This document shows positions 9,909 through 19,700 of a DNA stretch of 64,000 nt, piece after piece. Source of the DNA: Pedobacter zeae (GTDB lineage Bacteria; Bacteroidota; Bacteroidia; Sphingobacteriales; Sphingobacteriaceae); assembly GCF_014196715.1 (NCBI RefSeq), contig NZ_JACIEF010000002.1:868001-932000 (forward strand), written 5' to 3'. A model generated the notes under the pieces. It saw only the letters and a program-made list of their open reading frames with translations. It was not told the DNA's origin and searched no databases. Numbering within the stretch: position 1 is the stretch's first letter; every line of letters starts with the position of its first letter. The position numbers and the translations under genes were made by a program.

Positions 9909-11669
9909 ATGAACAGAAAATTAATAGGATTTATAGTTGTCGTAGCGATGCTCTGGGGTTGTAAAAAGTTTACAGATCCTGCTCCGCAAAATAACGGAGA
10001 TTTTGACAACATCTATACAGAACCAGCCTTGGCCCATGGCTTGCTGCTTAACGGTTATACACGGTTACCGTCAAACGGCTGGACGTTTAACGATGTGGCT
10101 ACAGACGATGCCGTAAGCAACGATATCAACAATAATTTCAGGAAAATGGCCACCGGGCAATGGTCTGCAGCGTTCAACCCTGTAGATCAGTGGACCAATG
10201 CAAGGGCAGGTATCCAGTATATTAACTTGTTTTTGGCCGAATCAGACAAGGTACTTTGGGATTCAAAAGACCCGGTGCTGAGCAGGATGTTTAACGACCG
10301 GATGAAAGGGGAAGCCTATGCTTTAAGGGCCTACCTCATGTCGTACCTGTTACAGGCACATGCCGGTAAAGTGGGCGGTACTTTATATGGCTTTCCGTTG
10401 GTGCTTCAACCCGAGACACCGGCTTCTGACTTTAACCAGCCACGTGCTACTTTTGATGCCTGCATTAAACAGATTTATGGCGATCTGGACAGGGCAGAAC
10501 AATTGCTCCCTTTAGATTATGTCGATATTAGCAGTACCAGCCAGATTCCTGCAAAATATGCAGGTGTTAATGTAGAAACCTATAACCGGGTTTTCGGTAA
10601 GTTTTTCAATCAGCGGATGACAGGCCGTATCTCGAAAGCCATCCGTGCCCGTGTAGCATTAATGGGGGCAAGTCCGGCTTTTGCTACAGGCAATTCTACC
10701 ACATGGGCCGATGCAGCCGGCTATGCCGCAGAGGTGCTTAAACTAAACAATTGGCTGGCAAATTTAGATCCTAACGGTGTTACCTGGTATGATAACAGAA
10801 GCGAAATCGATGCTTTGGCCTCGGGTGCCAGCCCCAGGGAAATCCTGTGGCGTACCAATGTTGGATCGAGCAGTGATTTGGAAGCAGCCAACTATCCACC
10901 AACCTTATCCGGCCAGGGGCGCATTAATCCCACTCAAAATCTGGTTGATGCTTTTCCGATGCTGAACGGTTATCCGATAACCAGCACGCCGCAGAGCGGA
11001 TATAATCCGTCTGCCCCGTTTACAGGCAGGGATCCGCGTTTGGCAAAATTTATCGTTTACAATGGCAATACGATTGGCCCTACAAACAAGGTAATTAACA
11101 CCACCACAGATTTAGCAAGTAATGACGATGGCCTGAACCGAAAAGAAGTTTCTACACGTACCGGTTACTACATGAAAAAATTGTTAAGGCAAGATGTTAG
11201 CCGCACACCTACGGTAAATAACCAGAAGCACTACAGGCCACATATCCGCTATACAGAAATGTTCCTCATTTATGCAGAGGCGGCAAATGAAGCATGGGGA
11301 CCTACTGCAAATGGTGGCAATCCTTATTCTGCTTATGATATTATTAAAGCCATCAGGGCCAGGGCCGGCATCGGAACTACCAATGGTGATGCTTACCTCG
11401 AATCTGTGAAAGGAGATAAAGATGCCATGCGGACATTGATTAGAAACGAACGCAGGCTGGAATTGGCTTTTGAAGGCTTTCGATTCTGGGACCTTCGCAG
11501 GTGGAACGCTGCGCTAACCGAACCGGTTAAAGGGCTGAGCATTTCCCAGGGCGTTTACCAGCAGATCGATGTAGAGGCCAGAAACTACCAGGAGTATATG
11601 AGATTCGGGCCGGTTCCTTACAGTGAGATACTCAAATACAATGCTTTGCAACAAAATACAGGATGGTAA
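9909..11669 (+). CDS. Second SusD-like glycan-binding lipoprotein (XusD-type)
   Basis: A 586-residue lipoprotein with a short signal peptide and lipid-anchor Cys18 (AMLWGC). SusD features follow: helical TPR-like pairs, RYTEMFLIYAEAANEAWGP, IKAIRARAGIG, RNERRLELAFEGFRFWDLRRW and a terminal ALQQNTGW. It starts 21 bp after the second susC and should cap that transporter. Sequence identity with the first SusD looks low outside the family signatures, so the two pairs probably bind different xylan structures. Confidence 0.92.
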   Translation: MNRKLIGFIVVVAMLWGCKKFTDPAPQNNGDFDNIYTEPALAHGLLLNGYTRLPSNGWTFNDVATDDAVSNDINNNFRKMATGQWSAAFNPVDQWTNARAGIQYINLFLAESDKVLWDSKDPVLSRMFNDRMKGEAYALRAYLMSYLLQAHAGKVGGTLYGFPLVLQPETPASDFNQPRATFDACIKQIYGDLDRAEQLLPLDYVDISSTSQIPAKYAGVNVETYNRVFGKFFNQRMTGRISKAIRARVALMGASPAFATGNSTTWADAAGYAAEVLKLNNWLANLDPNGVTWYDNRSEIDALASGASPREILWRTNVGSSSDLEAANYPPTLSGQGRINPTQNLVDAFPMLNGYPITSTPQSGYNPSAPFTGRDPRLAKFIVYNGNTIGPTNKVINTTTDLASNDDGLNRKEVSTRTGYYMKKLLRQDVSRTPTVNNQKHYRPHIRYTEMFLIYAEAANEAWGPTANGGNPYSAYDIIKAIRARAGIGTTNGDAYLESVKGDKDAMRTLIRNERRLELAFEGFRFWDLRRWNAALTEPVKGLSISQGVYQQIDVEARNYQEYMRFGPVPYSEILKYNALQQNTGW

Positions 11670-11696
11670 ATTCATTCATTATAACCGATCAACATC

Positions 11697-12668
11697 ATGA
11701 AAAATAAAATATATCTTTTACTTGCGCTTATTTTAGTACTTGGCGCCTGCAAAAACGAAGAGTGGGCATTTCCGGATAACGATGTCCAAACCGTTTATTT
11801 TGCCTACCAGGGGCCAATCCGGACCCTTACCATGGGCGAAGATATTTTTGATACTTCGCTGGATAATCAACACCGGTTTCAGATTATGGGTACTGTAGGT
11901 GGAGTTTATACCAATAAGGAAGACATTACCGTTGGTATCAGCGTAGATAATTCCTTAACCCAGGGTTTATCTTTCCCATCGCCGTATAGCGGCAGCGTGA
12001 AGCCTATGCCAGCTAACTATTATAACCTTGCGGCCACTAAAATCGTGATCCCGAAAGGAAGCCTGATCGGTGGGGTGGATGTACAGCTAACCGATGCTTT
12101 TTTTGCAGATCCACTGAGCGTAAATACCACCTATGTAATTCCACTGATCATGACCAGCGTGGATCAGAATAAAAAAATCCTGCCGGAGAAAAAATATACC
12201 CTGTATGCTGTAAAATACATCAATACCTGGCAGGGTTTCTATCTTCGCAGGGGAAAAGATGTAATCGTTGGCAAAAATGGTAATACTTCACTCAATCAAA
12301 ACATTGTCCGCCACATGAAATATGTGGAGAGCGATGAAATCAATAAGCTAAATACAAGATCATTAACCCAGGCCGAATTCCCGGTTACCTTTAAAGTAGC
12401 GGGGGGAAGCAGTATTACACGGACCTTACTGTTAACTTTTGACAACAGTGGTAACTGTACCATTTCTGCCGGGGAGGCTGGCTTTACAGCAACGGGAACG
12501 GGAAAATTTGTTAAACGGGGTGAGAAAAACAGCTGGGGAAGCCAGGACCGGGATGCCCTTTACCTCAACTATCAGCTGGATCTGAACGATAGGACTATAA
12601 ATAGCCTGGATACACTGGTTATGCGCGATCGTGGGGTAAAAGCTGAAACGTTTACGCCCATCAGGTAA
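11697..12668 (+). CDS. Surface glycan-binding-type lipoprotein, DUF1735/DUF5627-like (XusE-type)
   Basis: A 323-residue lipoprotein with anchor Cys18 (LVLGAC). An N-terminal beta-sandwich of the DUF1735 type covers about 30-155 and contains YYNLAATKIVIPKGS and the segment TTYVIPLIMTSVD. It ends with YTLYAVKYINTWQGFYLRRG, which opens a second domain resembling DUF5627. There is no catalytic motif. Such proteins sit after the second SusD in xus-type loci and are thought to bind glycan at the cell surface. The family name is from memory of motif layout; the lipoprotein nature and operon position are directly visible. Confidence 0.75.
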   Translation: MKNKIYLLLALILVLGACKNEEWAFPDNDVQTVYFAYQGPIRTLTMGEDIFDTSLDNQHRFQIMGTVGGVYTNKEDITVGISVDNSLTQGLSFPSPYSGSVKPMPANYYNLAATKIVIPKGSLIGGVDVQLTDAFFADPLSVNTTYVIPLIMTSVDQNKKILPEKKYTLYAVKYINTWQGFYLRRGKDVIVGKNGNTSLNQNIVRHMKYVESDEINKLNTRSLTQAEFPVTFKVAGGSSITRTLLLTFDNSGNCTISAGEAGFTATGTGKFVKRGEKNSWGSQDRDALYLNYQLDLNDRTINSLDTLVMRDRGVKAETFTPIR

Positions 12669-12687
12669 TTAAATCTTTAATCAAATA

Positions 12688-14382
12688 ATGGTGAAAATGA
12701 AACGATTATACAAAATAGCATTTGGCCTGGCGGGGGTAGTATTGCTTGCATCCTGCCACAAATATGAGTCGCTTGATTTCCAGGTGGCAAAGCCCTCAAG
12801 CTTCACTGCCCAAGAGCAGATTGATGCCTATCAACCGTTAAAAACCTATATAGACAGAACCGCAAATCCTAAATTTAAATTCGGTGCAGGAGCCAGTTTG
12901 CAATCCTACCTGTCAAAAGGGGTAATGTACAGGCTGGTTAACAGCAATTTCGACGAAATTACGCTGGGTTACGAAATGAAACATGGCGCTGTTGTACAGG
13001 CTGACGGGAGCCTGGCGCTAACTAATGTTAAAAGCCTGTTGGAAACCGCTTCAAAAGCCGGTATTACCGTATTTGGCCATACATTGGCCTGGCACGCCAA
13101 CCAAAATGCAACTTATTTGAAAGGATTGATCGCACCGGTAGTTATTCCTTCAAGCGGTGGCCCCACCTGGGACCTGGTAATTGGCGCCGATTTTGAAACA
13201 GATAATGCTTCGGTTTATCAATCCAATACCAATGCCGTAGCCTCCTTTACTGCCGTTGGCGAAGGCTTTAATGGTACAGGAAGGGCTTTAAAAATCAGCA
13301 ATTCAGCTGTAAGGACCAACGATTATGATGCACAGCTCTTTCTTAAATTTCCGGCAGTAGCCGTAGGTGAGCGGTACGAGCTGAAAATGAATGTACGTTC
13401 TGATGTTGCGGCCTCTTACCCTACCCAGGCTCATGTTACCCCGGGCGCCTACAAATTTTATGATTTTTTCGGCACAATTTCTTCCACGCCTACGTGGACA
13501 ACCTATACCAAAGAAATTACGGTTACTGCCGATATGGCAACGAGCGGTGCACTTGCCTTTAATCTTGGAAAAACAGCAACGAATTTTTATTTCGATAATA
13601 TTACGCTCAAAAAATACAATGCCCTTGGTGGAAGTACAATTGTAGAAAAAACTGCCGAACAGAAAAAAACCATTTTAACTACTGCATTAGAAACCTGGAT
13701 TAAAGGTATCGTTACCGCTTCAAAAGATTATGTCAAAGCCTGGGATGTGGTTAACGAGCCCATGGATGACGCAAAACCTGCTGAACTAAAAACTGCTGCA
13801 GGCCGTACCTCAATTGCGGCGGATGAGTTTTTTTGGCAGGACTACCTGGGGAAAGACTATGCCCTTAAAGCTTTTCAATTGGCCAGGCAATATGGTAATG
13901 CTACCGATATTCATTTCATTAACGATTACAACCTGGAATCTAATATCGATAAATGCAAAGGCTTAATCGATTATGTAAAGTACCTGGAAGGAAAAGGGGC
14001 TAAAATAGATGGTATAGGCACCCAGATGCACATCATAGCAACATCCGATAAGGCCAAAATTGAGGAAATGTTCAAATTGCTGGCGGCAACCGGTAAACTG
14101 ATCAAAATATCAGAACTGGATATGGGCTTTGCCGGAAATGTAAAAACTGCACAGGCAACAGCAGAACAGTATGCCGCCCAATCTGAAATGTATAAGTATG
14201 TAATCAAAAAATACTTTGAGCTCATTCCTGCTGCCCAGCGATACGGCATTACAATTTGGGCTCCCCAGGATAGTCCGGCAGGCTCAAGCTGGAGAGCCGG
14301 AGAACCTATCGGTTTATGGACAGAAGGGTTTGTGAGAAAACCAGCCTATGTTGGTGTAGCCGAAGGCTTAAAGAATAAATGA
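12688..14382 (+). CDS. GH10 endo-beta-1,4-xylanase with inserted carbohydrate-binding module, lipoprotein
   Basis: A cell-surface endoxylanase of 564 residues. The lipobox ends at Cys23 (LLASC). The GH10 barrel begins about residue 45 (FKFGAGAS, ITLGYEMKH, FGHTLAWHAN), is interrupted from about 148 to 312 by a CBM4/9-like beta-sandwich (ADFETDN, YDAQLFLK, FYFDNITLKKY), then resumes. The acid/base Glu357 lies in WDVVNEP and the nucleophile Glu476 in ISELDMG. Both are present, so it should be active. Known Bacteroidota surface xylanases with this architecture often carry two inserted modules; here only one fits. An ATG at 12697 is a likely alternative start. It is the last gene of the core operon and is followed by a terminator. 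Confidence 0.92.
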   Translation: MVKMKRLYKIAFGLAGVVLLASCHKYESLDFQVAKPSSFTAQEQIDAYQPLKTYIDRTANPKFKFGAGASLQSYLSKGVMYRLVNSNFDEITLGYEMKHGAVVQADGSLALTNVKSLLETASKAGITVFGHTLAWHANQNATYLKGLIAPVVIPSSGGPTWDLVIGADFETDNASVYQSNTNAVASFTAVGEGFNGTGRALKISNSAVRTNDYDAQLFLKFPAVAVGERYELKMNVRSDVAASYPTQAHVTPGAYKFYDFFGTISSTPTWTTYTKEITVTADMATSGALAFNLGKTATNFYFDNITLKKYNALGGSTIVEKTAEQKKTILTTALETWIKGIVTASKDYVKAWDVVNEPMDDAKPAELKTAAGRTSIAADEFFWQDYLGKDYALKAFQLARQYGNATDIHFINDYNLESNIDKCKGLIDYVKYLEGKGAKIDGIGTQMHIIATSDKAKIEEMFKLLAATGKLIKISELDMGFAGNVKTAQATAEQYAAQSEMYKYVIKKYFELIPAAQRYGITIWAPQDSPAGSSWRAGEPIGLWTEGFVRKPAYVGVAEGLKNK

Positions 14383-14451
14383 TAAACTACAAGGTGTAGG
14401 GTTTAAGGTTTAAGGTTTTCCCTTGCACACGATCAATAGAATATAGCATTT

Positions 14452-14493
14452 AAAGCCAGGAACTACGGTTTAGCGTTGTTCCTGGCTTTTTTT
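14452..14493 (+). terminator. Rho-independent terminator after the core xylan operon
   Basis: Perfect 12-bp stem, AAAGCCAGGAAC at 14452-14463 against 14478-14489, with a 14-nt loop and a run of T to 14493. It lies 70 bp after the GH10 stop and closes the SusC-to-GH10 operon. Confidence 0.88.
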
Positions 14494-14693
14494 ATTATTA
14501 TAATGCAATCGATTGTTTTTTCCGTATAAAATGGTATATTCGGTTGAGAATTACTTAGGCGAGGTGCTGACTTTACCTAACTTCTTCAAGAAATAACCAA
14601 ATAGTAACGTAAACGATGTCTTTCTACAAGAAAACTGGCATGCCCTTAATTTTCCGGGATGTACCACGATTATATTTTCCAGGCTTTTCGAGT

Positions 14694-16604
14694 ATGATGG
14701 TAAAATCCTGTGTGCTCCTTTTTGCCATGTTGTTTATTCATGAAAAGGGAAGCGCTGAGGTAAAACTTCCCCAGCTGATCGGGAACCGGATGGTGCTGCA
14801 AAGAAATATGAATTTGAAAATTTGGGGCTGGGCCAATCCAAACGAAAAAGTTAAACTTTCTTTTAAAGGCCGAAATTTTGAAACAATTACCGCTAGCAAT
14901 GGGAAATGGTTAATAAGGCTCCCCAAAATGAAAGCCGGTGGTCCTTACACGATGACCATTGCCGGGCAGAACCTGATTACATTAACTGATGTTTTAATTG
15001 GAGATGTGTATTTCTGCGCGGGTCAGTCGAACATGGTGTTAGCCATGGAAAGGCTGAAAGAAAATTATCCGAACGAGGTTGAGCATGACAATTTTTCTCA
15101 GATCAGGAATTTTTTCGTGCCAACAAAGGCTGATGTAACTAAAGAATCGCTTGATCTGCCAAAAGGAGAGTGGAAGCCTGCCATGGGTAAAAGCTTGCTT
15201 GAATTTGGCGGGGTTACTTATTTCTTTGCAAAAAAACTCTATCAAAAATACAAAGTTCCGATTGGAATTATTAATTCCAGTGTAGGCGGGACGCCGATAG
15301 AGGCCTGGATGAGTAAGGATGCTTTTAAGGATTTTCCTGCAATAGAAGCGCAGATTAAAAACTTTCGGGATACCACTTACCAGAACAGGTTGAAATCATC
15401 CGGTCAGCCTCGACCTGCTAAAGCCATGCCGTTTTCCGATGTGCCAAAAACATGGCATAAATTCTGGATGCCAGGTTACTGGGCAGATCAGGGGGTGCGA
15501 AATTTGAACGGTGTCCTGTACTTCAGAAAAGAAGTTGAGGTGCCGGCAGAAATGGCGGGCAAGCCTGCAAAACTTTTTTTAGGACGTATAATTGATGCCG
15601 ATTCCACATTCGTAAATGGGATCTTTGTAGGAAATATTACTTACCAGTATCCTCCGCGGAGGTATACTGTACCTGCAAACCTCCTAAAACCCGGAAAAAA
15701 TACCATTTTAATAAAACTTACCAGTACAAATGGTAAAGGTGGTTTTGTTCCTGACAAAAATTATTCGCTACAGGCCGAAGGGCAAGTGATCGATTTAAGG
15801 GGCGAGTGGTATTACCAGGTACACGAAGTATTTCCTAAAACAAGCTATCCTTCACCTGGGCAGCAGATCTCACAGCCAATTGTTGAACAAAATTCCCCTA
15901 CCGGACTTTACAATACAATGGTTGCACCTGCACTCGATTATGGTATACGTGGCTTTTTATGGTACCAGGGAGAAACAAATGCAGGTAAGCCAAAAGAATA
16001 TGCTAAACTGCTGCCTGCCCTGATTATGGATTGGAGAAATAAATGGGGGTTGGGCAATCTTCCTTTTTTATTCGCTCAGCTACCCAATTATATGGAGGTA
16101 GACTATTTGCCAGTAGAGAGCGATTGGGCACAACTTCGGCAAAGCCAGCTCCAAACGTTAAAAATAGAGAACACCGGGATGTCTGTAGGGCTGGGCGCTG
16201 GAGAATGGAATGATATTCACCCCCTGAATAAAAAACAGATTGGCGAGCGTTTAGCTTTATGGGCCGAAAAACTGGTTTATGGCGAAGATAATATCACTTA
16301 CTCCGGGCCGGTTTACCGGTCGGCAACGGTTCAGGGTAACCGCGTGATTTTGAATTTTGATCATGTTGGCCAGGGATTGGTTGCGCAGGGAGAAACTGAA
16401 CTTTATCATTTTGCCATAGCGGCCGCGGATAAAAAATACGTTTGGGCCAAAGCTAAAATAGAAGGGAACACGGTTATTGTCTGGAACGATGGCATTTCCG
16501 GCCCTGCAGCGGTTCGATACGCCTGGGCCGACAACCCCGAGAGTGCAAATTTGTATAACAAAGACGGACTGCCGGCCTCTCCCTTTGAGGCTGAAATAAA
16601 ATAG
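14694..16604 (+). CDS. Exported SGNH-hydrolase acetylesterase (sialate O-acetylesterase-like, CE20-like layout)
   Basis: It probably removes acetyl groups from xylan or xylo-oligosaccharides in the periplasm. The SGNH nucleophile motif GQSNM places Ser112 (numbering from this start). The catalytic pair Asp507/His509 sits in DIHPLNK, and WYQGETN forms the oxyanion-side block. The fold is split: after the first SASA half comes a jelly-roll-like insert (about 255-375, with GVLYFRKEVEVP, ADSTFVNG and NTILIKLT) before the second half. That layout resembles family CE20. The frame extends upstream to an ATG at 14616, but starting at 14694 gives a clean signal peptide (cleavage near KGSA) without a 26-residue unusual leader. 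It lies between the core operon and the HTCS gene. Confidence 0.8.
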   Translation: MMVKSCVLLFAMLFIHEKGSAEVKLPQLIGNRMVLQRNMNLKIWGWANPNEKVKLSFKGRNFETITASNGKWLIRLPKMKAGGPYTMTIAGQNLITLTDVLIGDVYFCAGQSNMVLAMERLKENYPNEVEHDNFSQIRNFFVPTKADVTKESLDLPKGEWKPAMGKSLLEFGGVTYFFAKKLYQKYKVPIGIINSSVGGTPIEAWMSKDAFKDFPAIEAQIKNFRDTTYQNRLKSSGQPRPAKAMPFSDVPKTWHKFWMPGYWADQGVRNLNGVLYFRKEVEVPAEMAGKPAKLFLGRIIDADSTFVNGIFVGNITYQYPPRRYTVPANLLKPGKNTILIKLTSTNGKGGFVPDKNYSLQAEGQVIDLRGEWYYQVHEVFPKTSYPSPGQQISQPIVEQNSPTGLYNTMVAPALDYGIRGFLWYQGETNAGKPKEYAKLLPALIMDWRNKWGLGNLPFLFAQLPNYMEVDYLPVESDWAQLRQSQLQTLKIENTGMSVGLGAGEWNDIHPLNKKQIGERLALWAEKLVYGEDNITYSGPVYRSATVQGNRVILNFDHVGQGLVAQGETELYHFAIAAADKKYVWAKAKIEGNTVIVWNDGISGPAAVRYAWADNPESANLYNKDGLPASPFEAEIK

Positions 16605-16619
16605 CCTGAAACAGGGCCA

Positions 16620-16636
16620 TTTGCTATTTTAGCAAA
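16620..16636. terminator. Small hairpin between esterase and HTCS genes
   Basis: Perfect 7-bp inverted repeat TTTGCTA / TAGCAAA with a 3-nt loop, 15 bp after the esterase stop. It has no clear T-tract, so it could be a weak terminator or mRNA end-protecting structure. Confidence 0.3.
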
Positions 16637-16715
16637 CAAACAAATTTAAAAACCATGGTATCCCAGCGCAGTACCTGTGTAGCCAGAAACGTTACAATCA
16701 CAACCGGATGCGCTA

Positions 16716-19700
16716 ATGTATTTTATGATGTTAAAACGAGGATTAAGTATAAGTAGAGTAGCAATGTTGCTTACAGCAATAGGGTTATTCGCCTGCACCA
16801 CCGTAGCTGCCCAGAATAAACCCAACTTTATTACCCTGAATACCAAAAATGGCCTTTCTTCCAATACAGTGAATACGATCCTGCAGGATCATAACGGGTT
16901 GGTGTGGTTTGGGACTAATGACGGACTGAATAAATTTGACGGCACCAATTTTACGGTATATACCAGTAAAAGTGGCGACAGTACGAGTATTCCTTCTAAC
17001 AACATCTCTGCACTTTTAGAAGATCGCAACGGGAGGCTTTGGATTGGTACAAATGGAGGAGGGCTGGCTTTTTATGACGCTAAACACAATACATTTAAAT
17101 CGTTTGTTGGCGAAGGGATCCCGAACCGTAACCTTCCGTTTAATGTATTAACCCTTTACGAAGATAAAAGCGGGAATATTTGGGTAGGTACATTTGGCGG
17201 GTACCGTGTGATCAATACCAAAACTTTTAAGGTAAGGAATGTCGGCATCAACCAATTAATGGGCAACGGATCCAGCGTGCTTTCTTTTCTCCAGGGGAGC
17301 GGCAACAAATTGTATATCGGTACCAACATGGGGCTGCTGGCACTTAACCTGACCAATGGTGCCACCGAAAAGTTTACCCATAATCCTGCAGATAAGTCAA
17401 GTCTCAGCAATAATTTCATCAAAACTATTGTACAGGATGAAAAGGGTCGTATCTTTTTTGGAACGTATAACGGGCTAAACCTGTTACTGCCTGATGGCAA
17501 ACATTTCAAATCATTTTTACAACCGAACGATAGGCTGTTCTCTGACGATATTATTTATTCGGCAAGGTTACAAAAAGGAGGTAAGTTATGGCTGGGTACA
17601 GAAGATGGCGTGTCCATTTTTGATACCTATACCGAGGTTTTTACAACAATCCGGCCTAATAAGCGGGAATCCTTTGGCCTCAGCCATAAGTCGGTAAGAA
17701 GTATTTGCATGGCTAATAACGGGATTATCTGGCTGGGTACCTACCAGGGAGGGGTAAATAAGTTCGATCCGAATTTAGCGCTCTTTAATCTCAAACGAAG
17801 CAGCCCGTTTGATCCGAAAGGACTTTCATCACCCATTGTCACTTCTTTTGCTGAATTCTCAAAAAGGAAAATCTTCGTGGGCACGGATGGAGGAGGCTTA
17901 CATGTTTTCGATCGCGAAAATGGAATATTCGAGCAAATTGATATCAAAAGTAAAATTGATTTTTCCCGGAATCCGTTAGCCATACTTGCGCTGACATTTG
18001 ATTCGCACGGTACACTATGGGTGGGCACTTATCAACATGGTTTGTTTGCTTATAATCCGGTAACCAAAACTTACAGGCAATTTCTGGCTGGCCCTATGGC
18101 TACTGACCTTAGCCAAAACGAAATTTTTGCCATTAAAGAAGATAGCAGGGGTTTGATATGGATCGGTACAAATGGAACCGGTGTTGATGTATTTGATTAT
18201 AAAACCAATTCGTTTACACGGTATGGCACTTATTCCAAAGCGCCTATGATGCTACCCAGTAATGGTTTTATCCGTGCTATCGTAGAAGATCCCGATGGTA
18301 ATATGTGGCTGGCATCCAGTGGAACCGGCATAGCAGTATTTCAACGGGACAAAGGGAAATTTATCACCTACCGTAAGGCAAATGGCGGTCTTTCTAATGA
18401 TGTGGTTTTGAGTTTGTTATGTGATAGTAAAGGTAATATATGGGCCGGTACAGATGGTGCCGGACTTGATTTTTTTAACCGAAGTACAGGAAAATTTACC
18501 AATTTTAACGAAACAAATGGCTTGTCGAATGCCATTGTGTATAAAATACTCGAAGGCAGGGACGGACTAATCTGGTTCAGCACCGATAACGGCATCAGTT
18601 GCCTTAATCCGGAAACGAAAAAGATAAAAAACTTTGGTCGTCCGAACGGGATGCAGGATAGTCCTTTTATATTGGGTTCGGGCATCGGTACTTCGGGAGG
18701 TGAGCTTTATTTTGGGGGGCAAGATGGTTTCAACTATTTTAATCCGCTCGAATTGCCTTCCAATAATGTGGTTCCAAACGTGCTGCTTACCGAGTTAAAG
18801 GTAGCCAATTCCGTTGTAATGCCTGGCGAAAAATCACCTATTAAAGAGCAGATTAGCTTTGCCAAAGAAATTAAACTGAGCTACGGACAAAATTTCTCCA
18901 TTAGTTATGTAGCGCTGAATTACACTGCACCGCAACAAAACCACTATTCTTACCGCCTGGTTGGTTTAGACCGGGATTGGAATGAAGTAGGGAAAGAGAA
19001 GACAGCATATTACACAAATTTAGATCCCGGAGATTACATTTTTCAGGTAAGGGCTAGTAATAACGACGGCGTGTGGAGTAATAAAATCACATCCATTGCT
19101 ATCCATATACAACCACCCCTGTGGAGAACCACTTACGCTTATGTTTTTTATGTAGTGCTGGCCGGTTCAATCCTGTTTGCGATCAGGAGAAGGGGAATTC
19201 AGCGCATTAAAAAGCAACTTGCCCTGGAGCAGGCACAAATAAATGCAGAAGAAAAAGTGCTGCAACAGCGAAGAGATGCGGAACGGGCTCACGCACTGGA
19301 TATACAAAAGATTAAGTTTCTTACCAATTTAAGCCATGAGTTTAGAACACCGATTTCGTTAATCCTGGCACCGGTTGATAAGCTGTTGGCGGTTAAACAG
19401 GAGCCTGCAGTGGCTGGCCAGGTAAAAATGATCAGAAGAAATGCCAGAAGACTGTTGAACCTGGTCAATCAGCTGCTCGATTTTAGAAAAATGGAAGAAC
19501 AGGAGCTGAAGTTAAACCTGAAAGAGGCTGATCTTGTTGGTTTTATCAGCGAAGCTGCCGAAGCATTCCAGGATCTTTCCGAACGCAAGAAAATCTCACT
19601 TCACATCAACAGCGACATTAAAAAACTGAAAGCCCCCTTCGATCAGGATAAAATGGAAAGGATCATTTTCAATCTGCTTTCCAACGCATTTAAATTTACA

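Noticed and set aside
14593..14602. ATAACCAAAT before the SGNH esterase as another HTCS operator
   Set aside because: It matches only the first block of the element and lacks the TGATGAAA and CTAGTTG blocks; chance is likely in this A-rich DNA.
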